NCBI RefSeq assembly: GCF_000832015.1
Contig: NZ_JXCJ01000001.1
Location: 3,738,344 to 3,802,343, forward strand
DNA length: 64,000 nt
DNA from: Gilvimarinus agarilyticus
GTDB lineage: Bacteria; Pseudomonadota; Gammaproteobacteria; Pseudomonadales; Cellvibrionaceae
Direction: 5' to 3'
Part shown: positions 17,872-27,622 of the stretch, in pieces
Numbering within the stretch: position 1 is the stretch's first letter
Layout: each line of letters opens with the position of its first letter
Notes under the pieces: generated by a model
What the model was told of the DNA's origin: nothing
The model's input: only the letters and a program-made list of their open reading frames with translations
Database searches by the model: none
Made by a program: the position numbers and the translations under genes

Positions 17872-19710
17872 CTAACGCTTATCGCTGCCGGGAATGTCGA
17901 TATCCTCAGCTTGGGTTGTACCGGCATCATCCTGCAGCACCCGGCGCAACTCGTCGAGGTTTTTGCGAATCGCACGGCCATAGCTTTTATCGTCGCCCCA
18001 CAGTTTGGCCAGCTTGCGCAGCGATTTTTCATCGTGCTCCTCAAACAACTGCCCCGCCCGCTCGGCGGCCTGTTCGGTTTGTCCCAGTACTTTTAATGCA
18101 TCAACCCCCAGCTCCAGCGCCGAGTGAAATGTCTCCCGTCGCAGCCCCGCCACATCGGCAGCTATCAGCTGGTAAGCATGGCGACGATCGATCGCCCGCA
18201 CCAATATTTTTAAGCGGGGAAAGTGTTTTTGCGCCGTGGTGACGATACGCATGGCCCGATCGGGCTCATCCACGGCAACAATCAACACCGCAGCTTCGTC
18301 GCCACCCGCGGCACGCAGCAAATCAGAGCGGGAGGCATCACCGTAGTAAACCTTATTGCCGAAACGGCGCACCAACTCAACCTGGCCGGGGCTATGATCG
18401 AGAATCGTCAAACGATACCCCTGCGCGCTCAGCAAGCGCCCTACTATTTGGCCGAAACGACCATAGCCGGCAATAATTACATGGTCAGTGGGTGCGATAT
18501 CCGTATCCGCGGCAGGCTCTGGTTTGTTTTGCCCGGCGCGACTAAAAAACCATTCGTAGGCGGCCAGCAACAGCGGCGAGATAAGCATCGACAAAGCCAC
18601 AATAACGGTTACCGTCTGGCCAACCTCTGGGGTAAACACATTCATACCGCCGGCGGCCGAAACGATCACAAAGGCAAATTCACCTCCCTGAGCCAGGGCC
18701 AGCGAGAATAATAAGCCACGCTTAACCCCCATCTTAAAGATTAGCGCCAATAGCATCAGCACGGCCGCTTTGAGAGCGATAAGGCCGATAACCGCCAGCG
18801 CAATCAGCAGTGGTTTATCGAGTAACACGTCAAAATTGACGCTTGCCCCCACCGTAATAAAAAACAGCCCCAACAACAGCCCTTTAAAAGGCTCGATATC
18901 CACCTCGATTTCATGGCGATACTCACAATCGGCTAATACCACGCCCGCCACAAAAGCACCCAGTGCCGGCGACAACCCCACCTCCTGCATCAGCACCGTA
19001 ATAGCCACCACAATAAATAACGCAAAAGCGGTAAAAATCTCGCGGCTATCGGTTTGCGCCAACCAACGAAACACAGGCGCGGCCAAAAATCGTCCCGCTA
19101 AAATAACCAAAGCAATCGTGGCTACACTAACCCCAACCCGCAGCGGCGCCGATAAACGAGCAATAAAATTCGCGTCGGGAGTCATCGCCTCGGGGCTGCC
19201 ACTGGTAGCGCTTAACAGTGGCAACAGCGCCAGAATTGGGATAATAGCCACATCCTGGAACAGCAAGACTGAAAAACTATTGGAGCCGGCTGGCGTTTTT
19301 AACAGCCCCCTTTCGGTCATCGACTGCAACACAATGGCCGTGGACGACAGCGCGAGCGCCAAGCCAATCGCCAATGCGCTCTTCCAGCTGAGATCACTCA
19401 CCACTACCGTAATGACTGTTAGTAGGGCCGCGGTCAAGGTAACCTGCAACCCGCCCAAGCCTAAAATTGGGCGGCGCAGCGCCCAGAGTCGCGCAGGTTG
19501 CAGCTCGAGGCCGATTAAAAAAAGCATCATCACCACGCCAAACTCGGCCACGTGCATCACGTCGGTTTGATCACCCACCAACGTCAGCGCATAGGGGCCT
19601 ATAATGACACCGGCAATTAAATAGCCCAGCACCGAGCCCAGCCCCAATCGCTTTGCCAGAGGCACAGCGATAATGGCCGCACACAAATAAATCAGCGCAT
19701 TGTGTAACAT
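17872..19710 (-). CDS. CPA2-family cation/proton antiporter with RCK domain (KefC-like)
   Basis: A 612-residue inner-membrane antiporter exchanging K+ or Na+ for protons. The start at 19710 (MLHNALIYL) has GGAGAG upstream; the longer frame adds non-membrane sequence. About 12 hydrophobic segments fill residues 1-390, including the CPA2 patterns FLIGLELQP, LSSTAIVLQ and FQDVAIIPILAL. A TrkA-N nucleotide-binding domain follows: HVIIAGYGRFGQIVGRLL, then YGDASRSDLLRAAG. The last 60 residues are charged and probably cytosolic. KefC itself is gated by glutathione adducts; whether this one is cannot be told. Its divergent neighbour is the fuconate-dehydratase-like gene. Confidence 0.9.
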   Translation of the reverse strand: MLHNALIYLCAAIIAVPLAKRLGLGSVLGYLIAGVIIGPYALTLVGDQTDVMHVAEFGVVMMLFLIGLELQPARLWALRRPILGLGGLQVTLTAALLTVITVVVSDLSWKSALAIGLALALSSTAIVLQSMTERGLLKTPAGSNSFSVLLFQDVAIIPILALLPLLSATSGSPEAMTPDANFIARLSAPLRVGVSVATIALVILAGRFLAAPVFRWLAQTDSREIFTAFALFIVVAITVLMQEVGLSPALGAFVAGVVLADCEYRHEIEVDIEPFKGLLLGLFFITVGASVNFDVLLDKPLLIALAVIGLIALKAAVLMLLALIFKMGVKRGLLFSLALAQGGEFAFVIVSAAGGMNVFTPEVGQTVTVIVALSMLISPLLLAAYEWFFSRAGQNKPEPAADTDIAPTDHVIIAGYGRFGQIVGRLLSAQGYRLTILDHSPGQVELVRRFGNKVYYGDASRSDLLRAAGGDEAAVLIVAVDEPDRAMRIVTTAQKHFPRLKILVRAIDRRHAYQLIAADVAGLRRETFHSALELGVDALKVLGQTEQAAERAGQLFEEHDEKSLRKLAKLWGDDKSYGRAIRKNLDELRRVLQDDAGTTQAEDIDIPGSDKR

Positions 19711-19780
19711 GAAACTCTCTCCTTTGATGGCCTTAACGCCGCCCTGCGGGCCAGCTGCTATGCTATTAGACACTATATTC

Positions 19781-19790
19781 GTATTAATAC
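19781..19790. promoter_or_regulatory. Palindrome GTATTAATAC in divergent promoter region
   Basis: GTATTAATAC is a perfect palindrome between the divergent antiporter and dehydratase genes. The GT...AC form fits operators of FCD-type GntR regulators, which often control sugar-acid dehydratases. The regulator itself was not identified. Confidence 0.35.
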
Positions 19791-19833
19791 CGTTAACGCC
19801 AATTATATAGCGACCAGTAGGAGGCACACAGAC

Positions 19834-21414
19834 ATGATCACTGTCCAGTCCGTCCGGGTTACACCCGTTGCGGCGCCGCCAACAGGCTTTGGTGGCGATG
19901 CCCGAAACATCGCGCAAGGCGGCCCAACGTACGCCAACGTTTATTTGCAAATTACCACCAGTGACCATCAACTAAACGGTAGCAGTATCATTTTTACTAA
20001 CGGTCACGGCCTGAAAGAGATGTGTCAGCTAACCGAGCAGTTTGCCACACGTTTTTTACTTGGCGGCGACTCACCTATCAGAGTCGATACTTTGCACGAG
20101 GGCACAAACTTCGGCCGCCTGTGCCAAATGATGCTACAGGACTCTGATTACGGCTGGCTCGGCGCCGTCGGCATGTCGCGCATGGCCATAGGCGCGATCA
20201 TTAACGGCTTGTGGGATCTGCTGGCCAAACAGCAACAAAAGCCTGGGTGGCATGTGTTAGCGCAAATGCAACCTGAGCAACTGATTGCCTGCATCGACTT
20301 TGAGCACATCAGCGATGTTTTAGCCCCCGCCGATGCGCTGGCACTACTGAAGCACGCACAACAAGGCCTACCCCAACGGATTGACCGGGTATATCAGCGC
20401 GGGCTTTTGGCTTACAACACAGCGGGCTGGAGCGGCATCAGTATCGAGCAGCTGCAGGCGCAGACCCGTCTAATGATCGAGCGGCGCTGGCCACAAATTA
20501 AAATAAAAGTAGGGGCTAGTTTTGCACACAGCCGAGCGCAATTAACCGAGCAAGGCAAAGCCGCAAGCCGGCACCAGCTTGATCAGCTCGCCAAAGCTGC
20601 GGCAGACGACGACCTAACCCGTTTACGCGCCGTGTTTGAAACCATTGAGCAGCATGATCACCGGCACCATCCCCTGCAAATTGCGGTGGACAGCAACCAG
20701 GTATTTGATATCCGCTCGGCCACAGTGTATATTGGCCATCTCGCCAAAGAGCTCTACCGGCTTAATCCCGCCTATAAAATCGTGTGGTTTGAAGAGCCCA
20801 CAACACCCCACAGCGCCATGGCACACTTAGCAATACAGCACTCTTTGCAACTGAGCTTTACCGATTACGAGCCGCCTCTCAGTGTGCCTTTATCTACCGG
20901 AGAGCAAGGCGCCTCACCGGTGGTCTTTAAAGACTCACTGTTTGCCAACCTCGGGCGCTTTGAGCACGAGTTAACGTGCGCTATCGACGTTATCCAAATG
21001 GATTACTCGCGCGTGGCTGGTATCGCCGACAATCTGGCGATTTTGTTACTGGCGCAACAGGCCCGCAGCCAGGGGCGTGACGTACGTATCTGCCCTCACA
21101 CGGGGGGTATCGGTTTGTGCGAGGGAATGCGCAATGTACAGGCGCTGCAACACGCCCTGTTTGGTCACACCAACAATAAGGGCACACCCGATATTCTGGA
21201 GTTTGTGGAGGAGCCCGACCGCAGTGTACATGAGGGCGTTTTTAGCAACCCAGCCGTTGTGGTCGATGGCTACTATCAAATGGACAGCTCCCCTGGAGTT
21301 GGGGTCGACTACACAGAAGCGGGTTTAGCACGATACCGCCTACCCGATGGCTCTGCCTGGACGGACAGTGACGAGTGTCGTACGCTGGCCAAACGACTTT
21401 GCGGCAACGCCTAA
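19834..21414 (+). CDS. L-fuconate dehydratase-like enolase-superfamily enzyme
   Basis: A 526-residue Mg-dependent sugar-acid dehydratase resembling L-fuconate dehydratase and human ENOSF1. AGGAGG precedes the start. The enolase-superfamily residues are present: KIKVG (Lys223, Lys225), the metal acid AVDSNQ (Asp286), WFEEP (Glu320), STGEQ (Glu357) and HTGGIGLCE (His422). The chain is longer than the usual 430-440 residues. The excess includes a polar stretch near residues 231-275 between the Lys pair and the first metal ligand. Dehydration of fuconate or a related acid would let the cell use fucose-rich algal glycans. Specificity within the family is uncertain. Confidence 0.87.
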   Translation: MITVQSVRVTPVAAPPTGFGGDARNIAQGGPTYANVYLQITTSDHQLNGSSIIFTNGHGLKEMCQLTEQFATRFLLGGDSPIRVDTLHEGTNFGRLCQMMLQDSDYGWLGAVGMSRMAIGAIINGLWDLLAKQQQKPGWHVLAQMQPEQLIACIDFEHISDVLAPADALALLKHAQQGLPQRIDRVYQRGLLAYNTAGWSGISIEQLQAQTRLMIERRWPQIKIKVGASFAHSRAQLTEQGKAASRHQLDQLAKAAADDDLTRLRAVFETIEQHDHRHHPLQIAVDSNQVFDIRSATVYIGHLAKELYRLNPAYKIVWFEEPTTPHSAMAHLAIQHSLQLSFTDYEPPLSVPLSTGEQGASPVVFKDSLFANLGRFEHELTCAIDVIQMDYSRVAGIADNLAILLLAQQARSQGRDVRICPHTGGIGLCEGMRNVQALQHALFGHTNNKGTPDILEFVEEPDRSVHEGVFSNPAVVVDGYYQMDSSPGVGVDYTEAGLARYRLPDGSAWTDSDECRTLAKRLCGNA

Positions 21415-21449
21415 AGCGTTAGCCCGGCCCAGGCTGGCACGACAGGGGG

Positions 21450-23030
21450 TTAGCGCCCCTCGCCGCCCTCTGAGCCCTCGTCTTCATCATCCTCAGTCGA
21501 TGGTTGTTGGATACCTCGTTTCGAGCTGGGAGAGCGCTTGTGCTCAATTGCCGAACCTGAATCACCCTCCTCCTCTGCCGGCTCGTCATTATCCGCGCTC
21601 TTGTGCAATGCATCATCAGCGTCGGTCATACGCTCAACCATTAAGCGCGCCGGCGGTGCGGTACCATCTTTGTCCTCCCCAAAATACAACGTCTGATGGG
21701 GGAACGGTATTTCAATATTGTGCTCGTCAAAGGCGTATTTCATGCGGCGGTTAAACTCGCGCCCCACCTTCCATTGCTGAATAGGCAGCGTTTTAATACG
21801 CGCTTTAATGACAATCGCGCTGTCGGCAAAGGCATCAACTCCAAGTACTTCGAGCGACTCAAGAATTAAATCTTTGTAGTCTTCGTCTTTTTCCATTTCG
21901 GCGCTAATGCTGTTTAACACATCAATGACTTCGTCGGGGCTTTCGCGATAAGCGATGCCCACGTTAAACATGTAGTAGCTAAAGTGTTTGGTGTAATTCT
22001 CTACCACGGTAATTTCACTAAAAGGCACGGTGTACACCCGGCCATCTAAGTCGCGCAGCTGAACTTTACGCAGGGTGATTTTCTCGACCAGGCCAGTTCT
22101 GCCGCCCACCGCCGCCACATCACCCACCTGTATTAAATCTTCGACAATAATGATAAAGCCATTTAATACATCTTTAATCAGCGCCTGAGCACCAAAGCCA
22201 ACTGCCACACCCACAACACCGGCACCAGCCAGCAGCGGCGTCACATCAATACCTAACTCGGCAATAACGGTGATACCAAAAATAACCAGCACCACGCCAT
22301 ACAATACATTGCGCGCGATGGGCACTAACGTATTAATGCGTGAGCTTCCGCGTTTTTCTAAGCGATAAAAATACCGTTCTAAGGCCGCCGAGATTAGCTC
22401 AAAGAGAATCACCGCAAAAATAAGCGCAATGAGAAAACTAAACAGGCTGTTAAACCAAGAGGCAACCGTCTCACTGATTGTGAGCTTGGTGGAGCCTCCC
22501 CAGCCAACAGCCATCACCGCCAAGCCGGCAAAAATAAAAATAAACAGAAACGCAAGAACATTAATCAAACGGTGATAAAAATTTAATCGTTGGTGGTTAA
22601 AACGAAACCGTTTGCGCGCGGCGTGAAGCTTTTTAAAAAGCTTTTTTACCGACCAGCTGACAAGTAAAAAGACAACAGCTGCCACCAGCAGAATCAACCC
22701 TGTGGCCACCCAGCGGTCCGAAACACTGGACTCGAAGCCAAGTCGATCCATCATCCCCTCAACGCCACTTTCCCAGCTCTCGGTCACCTCATCGACGTTA
22801 ATGACATGGTCCACATCCACCGCCTGTGAGCGCGCTTCGGCGTCTTCTGCCTCGCACTCTTGCCCTTCGCAGTCACTGCTTGACGAACTACTTTCGGCCT
22901 GCTCTGACGACGATGATCCACTGTCTAAATCGAGGCTTAGGCCCGGCATCGCCGATGCCGGGAGCGCGACCGCTACCATCAACAACAGGGTTAGTATTAA
23001 GTGCCATGCTGTACGACAAGCAGACGTCAT
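21450..23030 (-). CDS. MscS-family mechanosensitive channel
   Basis: A 526-residue small-conductance mechanosensitive channel that releases solutes on hypo-osmotic shock. The start at 23030 (MTSACRTAWHL) has AGAGAG upstream and gives a signal peptide ending ASAMPG. A Ser/Glu-rich periplasmic stretch (residues 30-75) follows, then about four membrane segments. The last contains the pore-lining GAGVVGVAVGFGAQALIKDVLNG. The MscS beta domain follows (VGDVAAVGGRTGLVEKITLRKVQLRDLDG), then the mixed C-terminal domain and an acidic tail with EDDEDEGSEG. Confidence 0.92.
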   Translation of the reverse strand: MTSACRTAWHLILTLLLMVAVALPASAMPGLSLDLDSGSSSSEQAESSSSSSDCEGQECEAEDAEARSQAVDVDHVINVDEVTESWESGVEGMMDRLGFESSVSDRWVATGLILLVAAVVFLLVSWSVKKLFKKLHAARKRFRFNHQRLNFYHRLINVLAFLFIFIFAGLAVMAVGWGGSTKLTISETVASWFNSLFSFLIALIFAVILFELISAALERYFYRLEKRGSSRINTLVPIARNVLYGVVLVIFGITVIAELGIDVTPLLAGAGVVGVAVGFGAQALIKDVLNGFIIIVEDLIQVGDVAAVGGRTGLVEKITLRKVQLRDLDGRVYTVPFSEITVVENYTKHFSYYMFNVGIAYRESPDEVIDVLNSISAEMEKDEDYKDLILESLEVLGVDAFADSAIVIKARIKTLPIQQWKVGREFNRRMKYAFDEHNIEIPFPHQTLYFGEDKDGTAPPARLMVERMTDADDALHKSADNDEPAEEEGDSGSAIEHKRSPSSKRGIQQPSTEDDEDEGSEGGEGR

Positions 23031-23142
23031 AACAAATCTCTCTTTGATGTAAGGCAAACGTTGGTTTGAACAAGGAGGACGCTATGCCACAACCGGCCGT
23101 CGCTGTGGCAGTTAAAGGGTTAAAGCTATCTTCTTGGATATA

Positions 23143-23181
23143 AAAAAAGCGGTAGCGCACCTAGAGTACGCCACCGCTTTT
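23143..23181 (-). terminator. Terminator after small lipoprotein gene
   Basis: AAAAGCGGTAGCG and CGCCACCGCTTTT form a 13-base stem with one mismatch. On the minus strand it ends in a long T run, just downstream of the lipoprotein gene. Confidence 0.8.
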
Positions 23182-23223
23182 GGTATCGCGTGATATTGCT
23201 AAGCAATATCGGCAATGGCTAAC

Positions 23224-23430
23224 TTAACAGTTTTCACCTGATACTTCTTCACAGGCGTCTTCCATACCATCGCTTACTTTATCGCCGGCATCTTCCATAG
23301 CATCTTTGGTGTCTTCTGCAGCATTATCTAAGCTTTCGCCCAGCTGCTCGGCACCGCCATCATTTGTATCACACGCCATTAATGGGGCGGTAACCATCAT
23401 CAGTAACAGTAAACGTTTAATTGCGTTCAT
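23224..23430 (-). CDS. Small acidic lipoprotein
   Basis: A 68-residue protein with a lipoprotein signal (LLLLMMVTAPLMAC, lipid on Cys20). The mature part is acidic and helical, made of repeated short A/D/E/K segments (DNAAEDTKDAMEDAGDKVSDGMEDA). It ends with two Cys that could form a disulfide. A good ribosome site (AAGGAG) precedes it, and a -24/-12 candidate lies at 23528-23543. Its role is unknown; size and form recall entericidin-type or envelope-stress lipoproteins. Monocistronic with its own terminator. Confidence 0.75.
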   Translation of the reverse strand: MNAIKRLLLLMMVTAPLMACDTNDGGAEQLGESLDNAAEDTKDAMEDAGDKVSDGMEDACEEVSGENC

Positions 23431-23527
23431 TTTTTGCTCCTTAATATTGGCTGTTTTCTTCGTCGCACCTGTCGTAGGCCTACTCTTGTAACATCAAGCC
23501 TACTTGAACGTTGCGTACTCCTACCTA

Positions 23528-23543
23528 TGCGCGAACCATGCCA
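23528..23543 (-). promoter_or_regulatory. Sigma-54 (-24/-12) promoter candidate
   Basis: On the minus strand TGGCATGGTTCGCGCA has GG and GC separated by exactly 10 bases, as in sigma-54 promoters. It would start the mRNA about 87 bases before the small lipoprotein gene. Confidence 0.45.
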
Positions 23544-23713
23544 ACTTAAACAACGGCCATAATACGCGTGCTACAACGGCGTAACGAGGTATATCTTGAG
23601 GTTTTCTTGCAACTTTTACACGCCAACTCAAGCAAATTACAAATATCACTTAATTATTCCGGCGCCATATTGGTTTTAGCATAAACCCCGGCAATAGCCA
23701 GAAATTTCTATGC

Positions 23714-25669
23714 TCACGCCTGCAGCGCGTTCTCCAAATCTGCCAGCGACAGCGGTTTTAGCAAGCCAGACTCAATGCCACACTGTTTCGCGCGTACCTC
23801 ATCAAGGGGGTCACCACTGGCGAGTACCAACCGGGCACCGGGGTGCAGCATACGACAGCGCTGGGCTAGCTGGTAACCATCCATGTCCGGTAAATTGGCG
23901 TCCAGCAAAATCACCTCAGGCGTTTCTTCGAGCAACAAAGATAGCGCTTCGGCACCGTCTTTGGCGCCGACGACGCGCCACTCGAGCAGCTCGAGCAAGC
24001 CAGTGGTAGCCAACAACGCATCGGCGTTATCTTCCACCAGCATAATCACCGGCGGTTCACCGTTATTCTCTCGCCCACTTAGGGGCTCAGTATTGAGCGC
24101 AGCTGAAACCTCCAAATAGCGCAGCAGCAACGTATGTAACTGGCCCTGATCCACAGGCTTACTCAAATAGGCGTTAAACCCCGAGGCTAGGCACGCATCC
24201 ATATCGCCTTTCATATGGGCGGCCGTCAGGGCTACCAAGGGCGTAGTGTGATCGACTTGCCGCAAGCTTTGTGCCGCCTCGTGCCCCCCCATGACCGGCA
24301 TATGGATATCCATCAAAACCAGGTCGTAGGGCTTGTCTTGCTGCTTTTGCGCACTGATGCGATCGAGAGCCTCGGCGCCGTTTTGCGCATAGCTAACCTC
24401 AGCTCCGGTCATTTTGACAAAATGACCAATCAACATGCGAATATCCCGCAAGTCATCAACCACCAATACCCGACCTTTAAGTTGCGGGACCTCGCTCAAG
24501 GGGCCCCGCTCGGCGTCAACCTCCAGCGAGAACATCTCGCGCCCCTCTACCGGCACAGCGCCGGCATCAATATAAAAGCTGAAGGTACTACCCTCGCCCG
24601 GTGTGCTGCTCACATCAATAGCGCCACCCAGGCGTTCAACCAGTTGCCGACTGATAGCCAGCCCCAAACCGGTGCCCGCTTGCGACTGGGTATAGGAGTC
24701 TTTTGCCTGAACAAACGGTTGGAATATTTCGGCTTGCGACTTCAGCGTAATGCCTACACCAGAGTCGATCACCCAAAAATGCAATTGAGCTGCATCTGGC
24801 TCACCGCTCATTTCCACCCGTATCCTAATGCTACCGGCATCGGTGAATTTAATGGCGTTGCCAATTAAATTTAGCAACACCTGACGCAGGCGTGTAGGGT
24901 CGGTAATAATTTGAGTGGGCAGCGGTGTAGGGGTTTCCATCAACAACTCTAGATTTTTATCCACGGCCGCGCCGCGCATCAAAAAGTAGATATCCGTTAA
25001 AAATGATGACAAATACACCTGCTGAGGCTCTAGCTCGAGCTTACCCGCTTCGATTTTGGACAAATCTAAAATATCGTTTAACAAACCTAGTAGGTGTTTG
25101 CCGTTGCGGTGCACAACCCGTAAATGCCCTGAGGACTCAGCGTCTTGACTGTTGCTAAGCAATAATTCAGTAAAACCCAAAATGGCGGATAATGGTGTGC
25201 GCAATTCGTGGCTAAGATGGGCGAGAAATTCACTTTTCGAGCGGTTTTCCGACTCGGCTTTCAAACGCTCCACTCGCTCGCGTTCCATCTCGCGCCGAGC
25301 CAAGGCGTAGCGAATAGCGCGAGCCAGCTGCTCAGCGGTAAGACTGGCTTTAACCAGATAATCCACAGCACCGGCCTGCAGCGCCTGCATATCGACCTCG
25401 CCCTGATGCATCCCGGTCAGCAGGATGATCGGCCCGGTAAACCCCAGCGACTGCGCCTCAGCCAACAACTCGATACCATCACGGGCACCGAGTTTGTAAT
25501 CCATAAGACACAGGTCGTGTTCATTTTTACTCAGCTGCGCCCGCCCATCCTCGTAACTTGCGGCCCAATCGAGTTGGTAGGGGCCGCGGGTTATCTCATC
25601 CAGCAGGTCTCGTGCGAGTAAAAAATCGTCTTCGTCGTCATCGACGATGAGTAGCTTTACGTTTTGCAT
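23714..25669 (-). CDS. Hybrid histidine kinase with three receiver domains
   Basis: A 651-residue soluble signalling protein. Domain order: receiver (phospho-acceptor Asp57 in LCLMDYKLG), a linker helix, kinase DHp (HLSHELRTPL, His154), and an ATPase domain (N box NLIGNAIKF, DSGVGI, GTGLGLAIS). Two further receivers follow: VLMDIHMP with Asp454, and VILLDANLPDMDG with Asp590. No membrane or sensor domain is present; input therefore probably comes through the N-terminal receiver. It starts six bases after the upstream response-regulator gene and is the last gene of the signalling operon. Confidence 0.93.
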   Translation of the reverse strand: MQNVKLLIVDDDEDDFLLARDLLDEITRGPYQLDWAASYEDGRAQLSKNEHDLCLMDYKLGARDGIELLAEAQSLGFTGPIILLTGMHQGEVDMQALQAGAVDYLVKASLTAEQLARAIRYALARREMERERVERLKAESENRSKSEFLAHLSHELRTPLSAILGFTELLLSNSQDAESSGHLRVVHRNGKHLLGLLNDILDLSKIEAGKLELEPQQVYLSSFLTDIYFLMRGAAVDKNLELLMETPTPLPTQIITDPTRLRQVLLNLIGNAIKFTDAGSIRIRVEMSGEPDAAQLHFWVIDSGVGITLKSQAEIFQPFVQAKDSYTQSQAGTGLGLAISRQLVERLGGAIDVSSTPGEGSTFSFYIDAGAVPVEGREMFSLEVDAERGPLSEVPQLKGRVLVVDDLRDIRMLIGHFVKMTGAEVSYAQNGAEALDRISAQKQQDKPYDLVLMDIHMPVMGGHEAAQSLRQVDHTTPLVALTAAHMKGDMDACLASGFNAYLSKPVDQGQLHTLLLRYLEVSAALNTEPLSGRENNGEPPVIMLVEDNADALLATTGLLELLEWRVVGAKDGAEALSLLLEETPEVILLDANLPDMDGYQLAQRCRMLHPGARLVLASGDPLDEVRAKQCGIESGLLKPLSLADLENALQA

Positions 25670-25675
25670 AACAAC

Positions 25676-26119
25676 TTAAGGCAGCTCGACAAACTCTACC
25701 CAGTATTTACCTAAGGTCCGCATTAAATCGACCAAAGCCTCAAAGGTAACTGGCTTAGAGATATAAGAAGCGGCGCCCAAATCATAGCCTTTAATCATGT
25801 CCTCTTCGGCCTTCGAGGTGGTTAAAATAACCACTGGGATACGGCGTAACGCAGGGTCGGCTTTAAGCTCAGCCAACGCTTCACGACCGTCTTTTTTGGG
25901 CATATTTAAATCAAGCAAAATAAGCCCGGGCAGCGGGTATTTGCTGCGATCGGCGTACTGCCCTTCACCCTTTAGGTACTCGATCAGCTCAACGCCGTCT
26001 TCGGCAAAGTGCAGTTCGTTCAGTACCCGGCTCTCCACTAACGCCTCTTCGGCGAGCAAACGATCGTCCGCATCATCGTCCGCCATCAAAATAATCAAAG
26101 GCTTCTTTTCTACATTCAT
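25676..26119 (-). CDS. Single-domain response regulator (Rcp1-like)
   Basis: A 147-residue stand-alone receiver domain. Acidic pocket ADDDADD, phospho-acceptor Asp70 in LILLDLNMPKKDG, Thr in VVILTTS and Lys in YISKP are all present. The long beta3-alpha insertion (YLKGEGQYADRSKYPLPG) is typical of Rcp1-type regulators paired with phytochrome-like kinases. GAGGAA precedes the start. It lies between two kinases in one operon and may shuttle phosphate between them. Confidence 0.93.
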   Translation of the reverse strand: MNVEKKPLIILMADDDADDRLLAEEALVESRVLNELHFAEDGVELIEYLKGEGQYADRSKYPLPGLILLDLNMPKKDGREALAELKADPALRRIPVVILTTSKAEEDMIKGYDLGAASYISKPVTFEALVDLMRTLGKYWVEFVELP

Positions 26120-26125
26120 GGAAGG

Positions 26126-27622
26126 TTATTCCTCTAAAGTTGCCAACTCAAATTGAGTTTTGGGCAATGTAATAATAAATTTCGTACCGACACCAACCTC
26201 GCTCTCGGCGACGATCGTGCCACCGTGGCGCTCGACAATTTTGCGGCACAGCGCCAAACCAATACCGGTGCCGGCGTATTCATCGCGGCCATGTAAGCGC
26301 TGGAACAGGTTAAATACCCGATCGTTGTACTGGGTATCAAAGCCAATGCCGTTGTCACTAAAAACTAAACGCAGCCACTCGCGCGGCTCCGCGCCCTCTT
26401 CATCGAGGGCATCCTCGCTGGCAACGTCCTCACTGTAAACACGAATCACTGGGGGCACGCCTTCGCGACGAAATTTAAGGCTGTTGCCTATCAGGTTCAT
26501 AAATACCTGACCGATTTGCGATTGATCGGCATCAATTTCCGGCAGATCGGTAAACTCGACACTCGCGCCGGTATCATCGATAGCGTATTCAAGGTCTTCC
26601 AGCACACCCTTCATTACTGAGTTTAACGCTACGGCCTCAAACGGTTTTTGCTGGGTTGTCACCCGGGAGAAACTCAGCAAATCATCGATGAGGTGCGACA
26701 TGCGCTCGGAGGCGGCATGCATTCGACGGATATAATCGGCACCGCTATCACCCAGCTCGGCACTGTACTTCTTTAGCAAGCGATCACCAAACGCACGTAT
26801 TTTACGCAGCGGCTCTTGCAAATCATGGGAGGCGACAAAGGCAAACTCCTCCAACTCGCGGTTACTGCGCTGCAACTCATCAGAGTACTGCTGCAACGCC
26901 AGCGTGCGCTCCTCGACTTTGTCCTCCAGCTCTGCGTTTGCTTGTTCGATCTGTGCGTACAAGACGATTAACCGACGCGAACTGCGATAAACGGCCAAGA
27001 AAATGACCAGTGACAGTACCAAACCTATTACGTTAGTAGCAAATAGCGACTGCAGAATAAATTGACGGTCTTCGCGCGCGACGTGACGGTTTTTATACAG
27101 CAGCATCATTTCGTCCGCTTCCATGTCATCGGTCAGCTCACCGAGCTGGCGCATTAAGCTCACGCCATAATCCGAACGAACCCGGTTCATCGCCTGCTGG
27201 CGCTCACCAGCGTGCACCAACGATACCGTCTCCTGCATCTCATCGATTTTTTGGTTGGTTAACTCAAAAACACTTTTAAAACGGGTTAGCTGCACTGGCA
27301 GCTCGGTAGTTGCACCTGACAATGAGGCCAACAATTCATCGATCTGGGCCAGTGCATTGTGGTAAGGCTCAAGGTATTGGGCATCATTCGTTAACAAATA
27401 GCCGCGCTGGCCGCTCTCGGCGTTAACCAGTTCGGTTTTTAACTCTTTAATAAGCGCCAGCACCTCCAGAGTGTTGGTGATGCTTTGGTTATTCTCGTGC
27501 ATTACGCCAATCGAGCGGTACGCCGTAGCCATGTTAATAATAAAGAACACAACCAATACCAGCAGCACCAACAACCAGGGGCGACCGGGCAGTTTGGTAC
27601 CTTTACTGAATAGGTTAATCAA
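26126..27622 (-). CDS. CHASE3-domain sensor histidine kinase
   Basis: A 498-residue inner-membrane kinase. The first membrane helix is at residues 16-34. A periplasmic CHASE3 domain with ELVNAESGQRGYLLTND spans about 35-190, and the second helix is at 192-213. Then come a coiled coil (ELEDKVEERTLALQQYS), DHp domain ASHDLQEPLRKI with His266, and an ATPase domain with FMNLIGNSLKFR, DNGIGF and GTGIGLAL. The start codon is TTG at 27622, overlapping the TGA stop of the preceding gene (TTGA), with GAGGGG upstream, so translation is coupled. The signal sensed is unknown. Confidence 0.92.
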   Translation of the reverse strand: MINLFSKGTKLPGRPWLLVLLVLVVFFIINMATAYRSIGVMHENNQSITNTLEVLALIKELKTELVNAESGQRGYLLTNDAQYLEPYHNALAQIDELLASLSGATTELPVQLTRFKSVFELTNQKIDEMQETVSLVHAGERQQAMNRVRSDYGVSLMRQLGELTDDMEADEMMLLYKNRHVAREDRQFILQSLFATNVIGLVLSLVIFLAVYRSSRRLIVLYAQIEQANAELEDKVEERTLALQQYSDELQRSNRELEEFAFVASHDLQEPLRKIRAFGDRLLKKYSAELGDSGADYIRRMHAASERMSHLIDDLLSFSRVTTQQKPFEAVALNSVMKGVLEDLEYAIDDTGASVEFTDLPEIDADQSQIGQVFMNLIGNSLKFRREGVPPVIRVYSEDVASEDALDEEGAEPREWLRLVFSDNGIGFDTQYNDRVFNLFQRLHGRDEYAGTGIGLALCRKIVERHGGTIVAESEVGVGTKFIITLPKTQFELATLEE

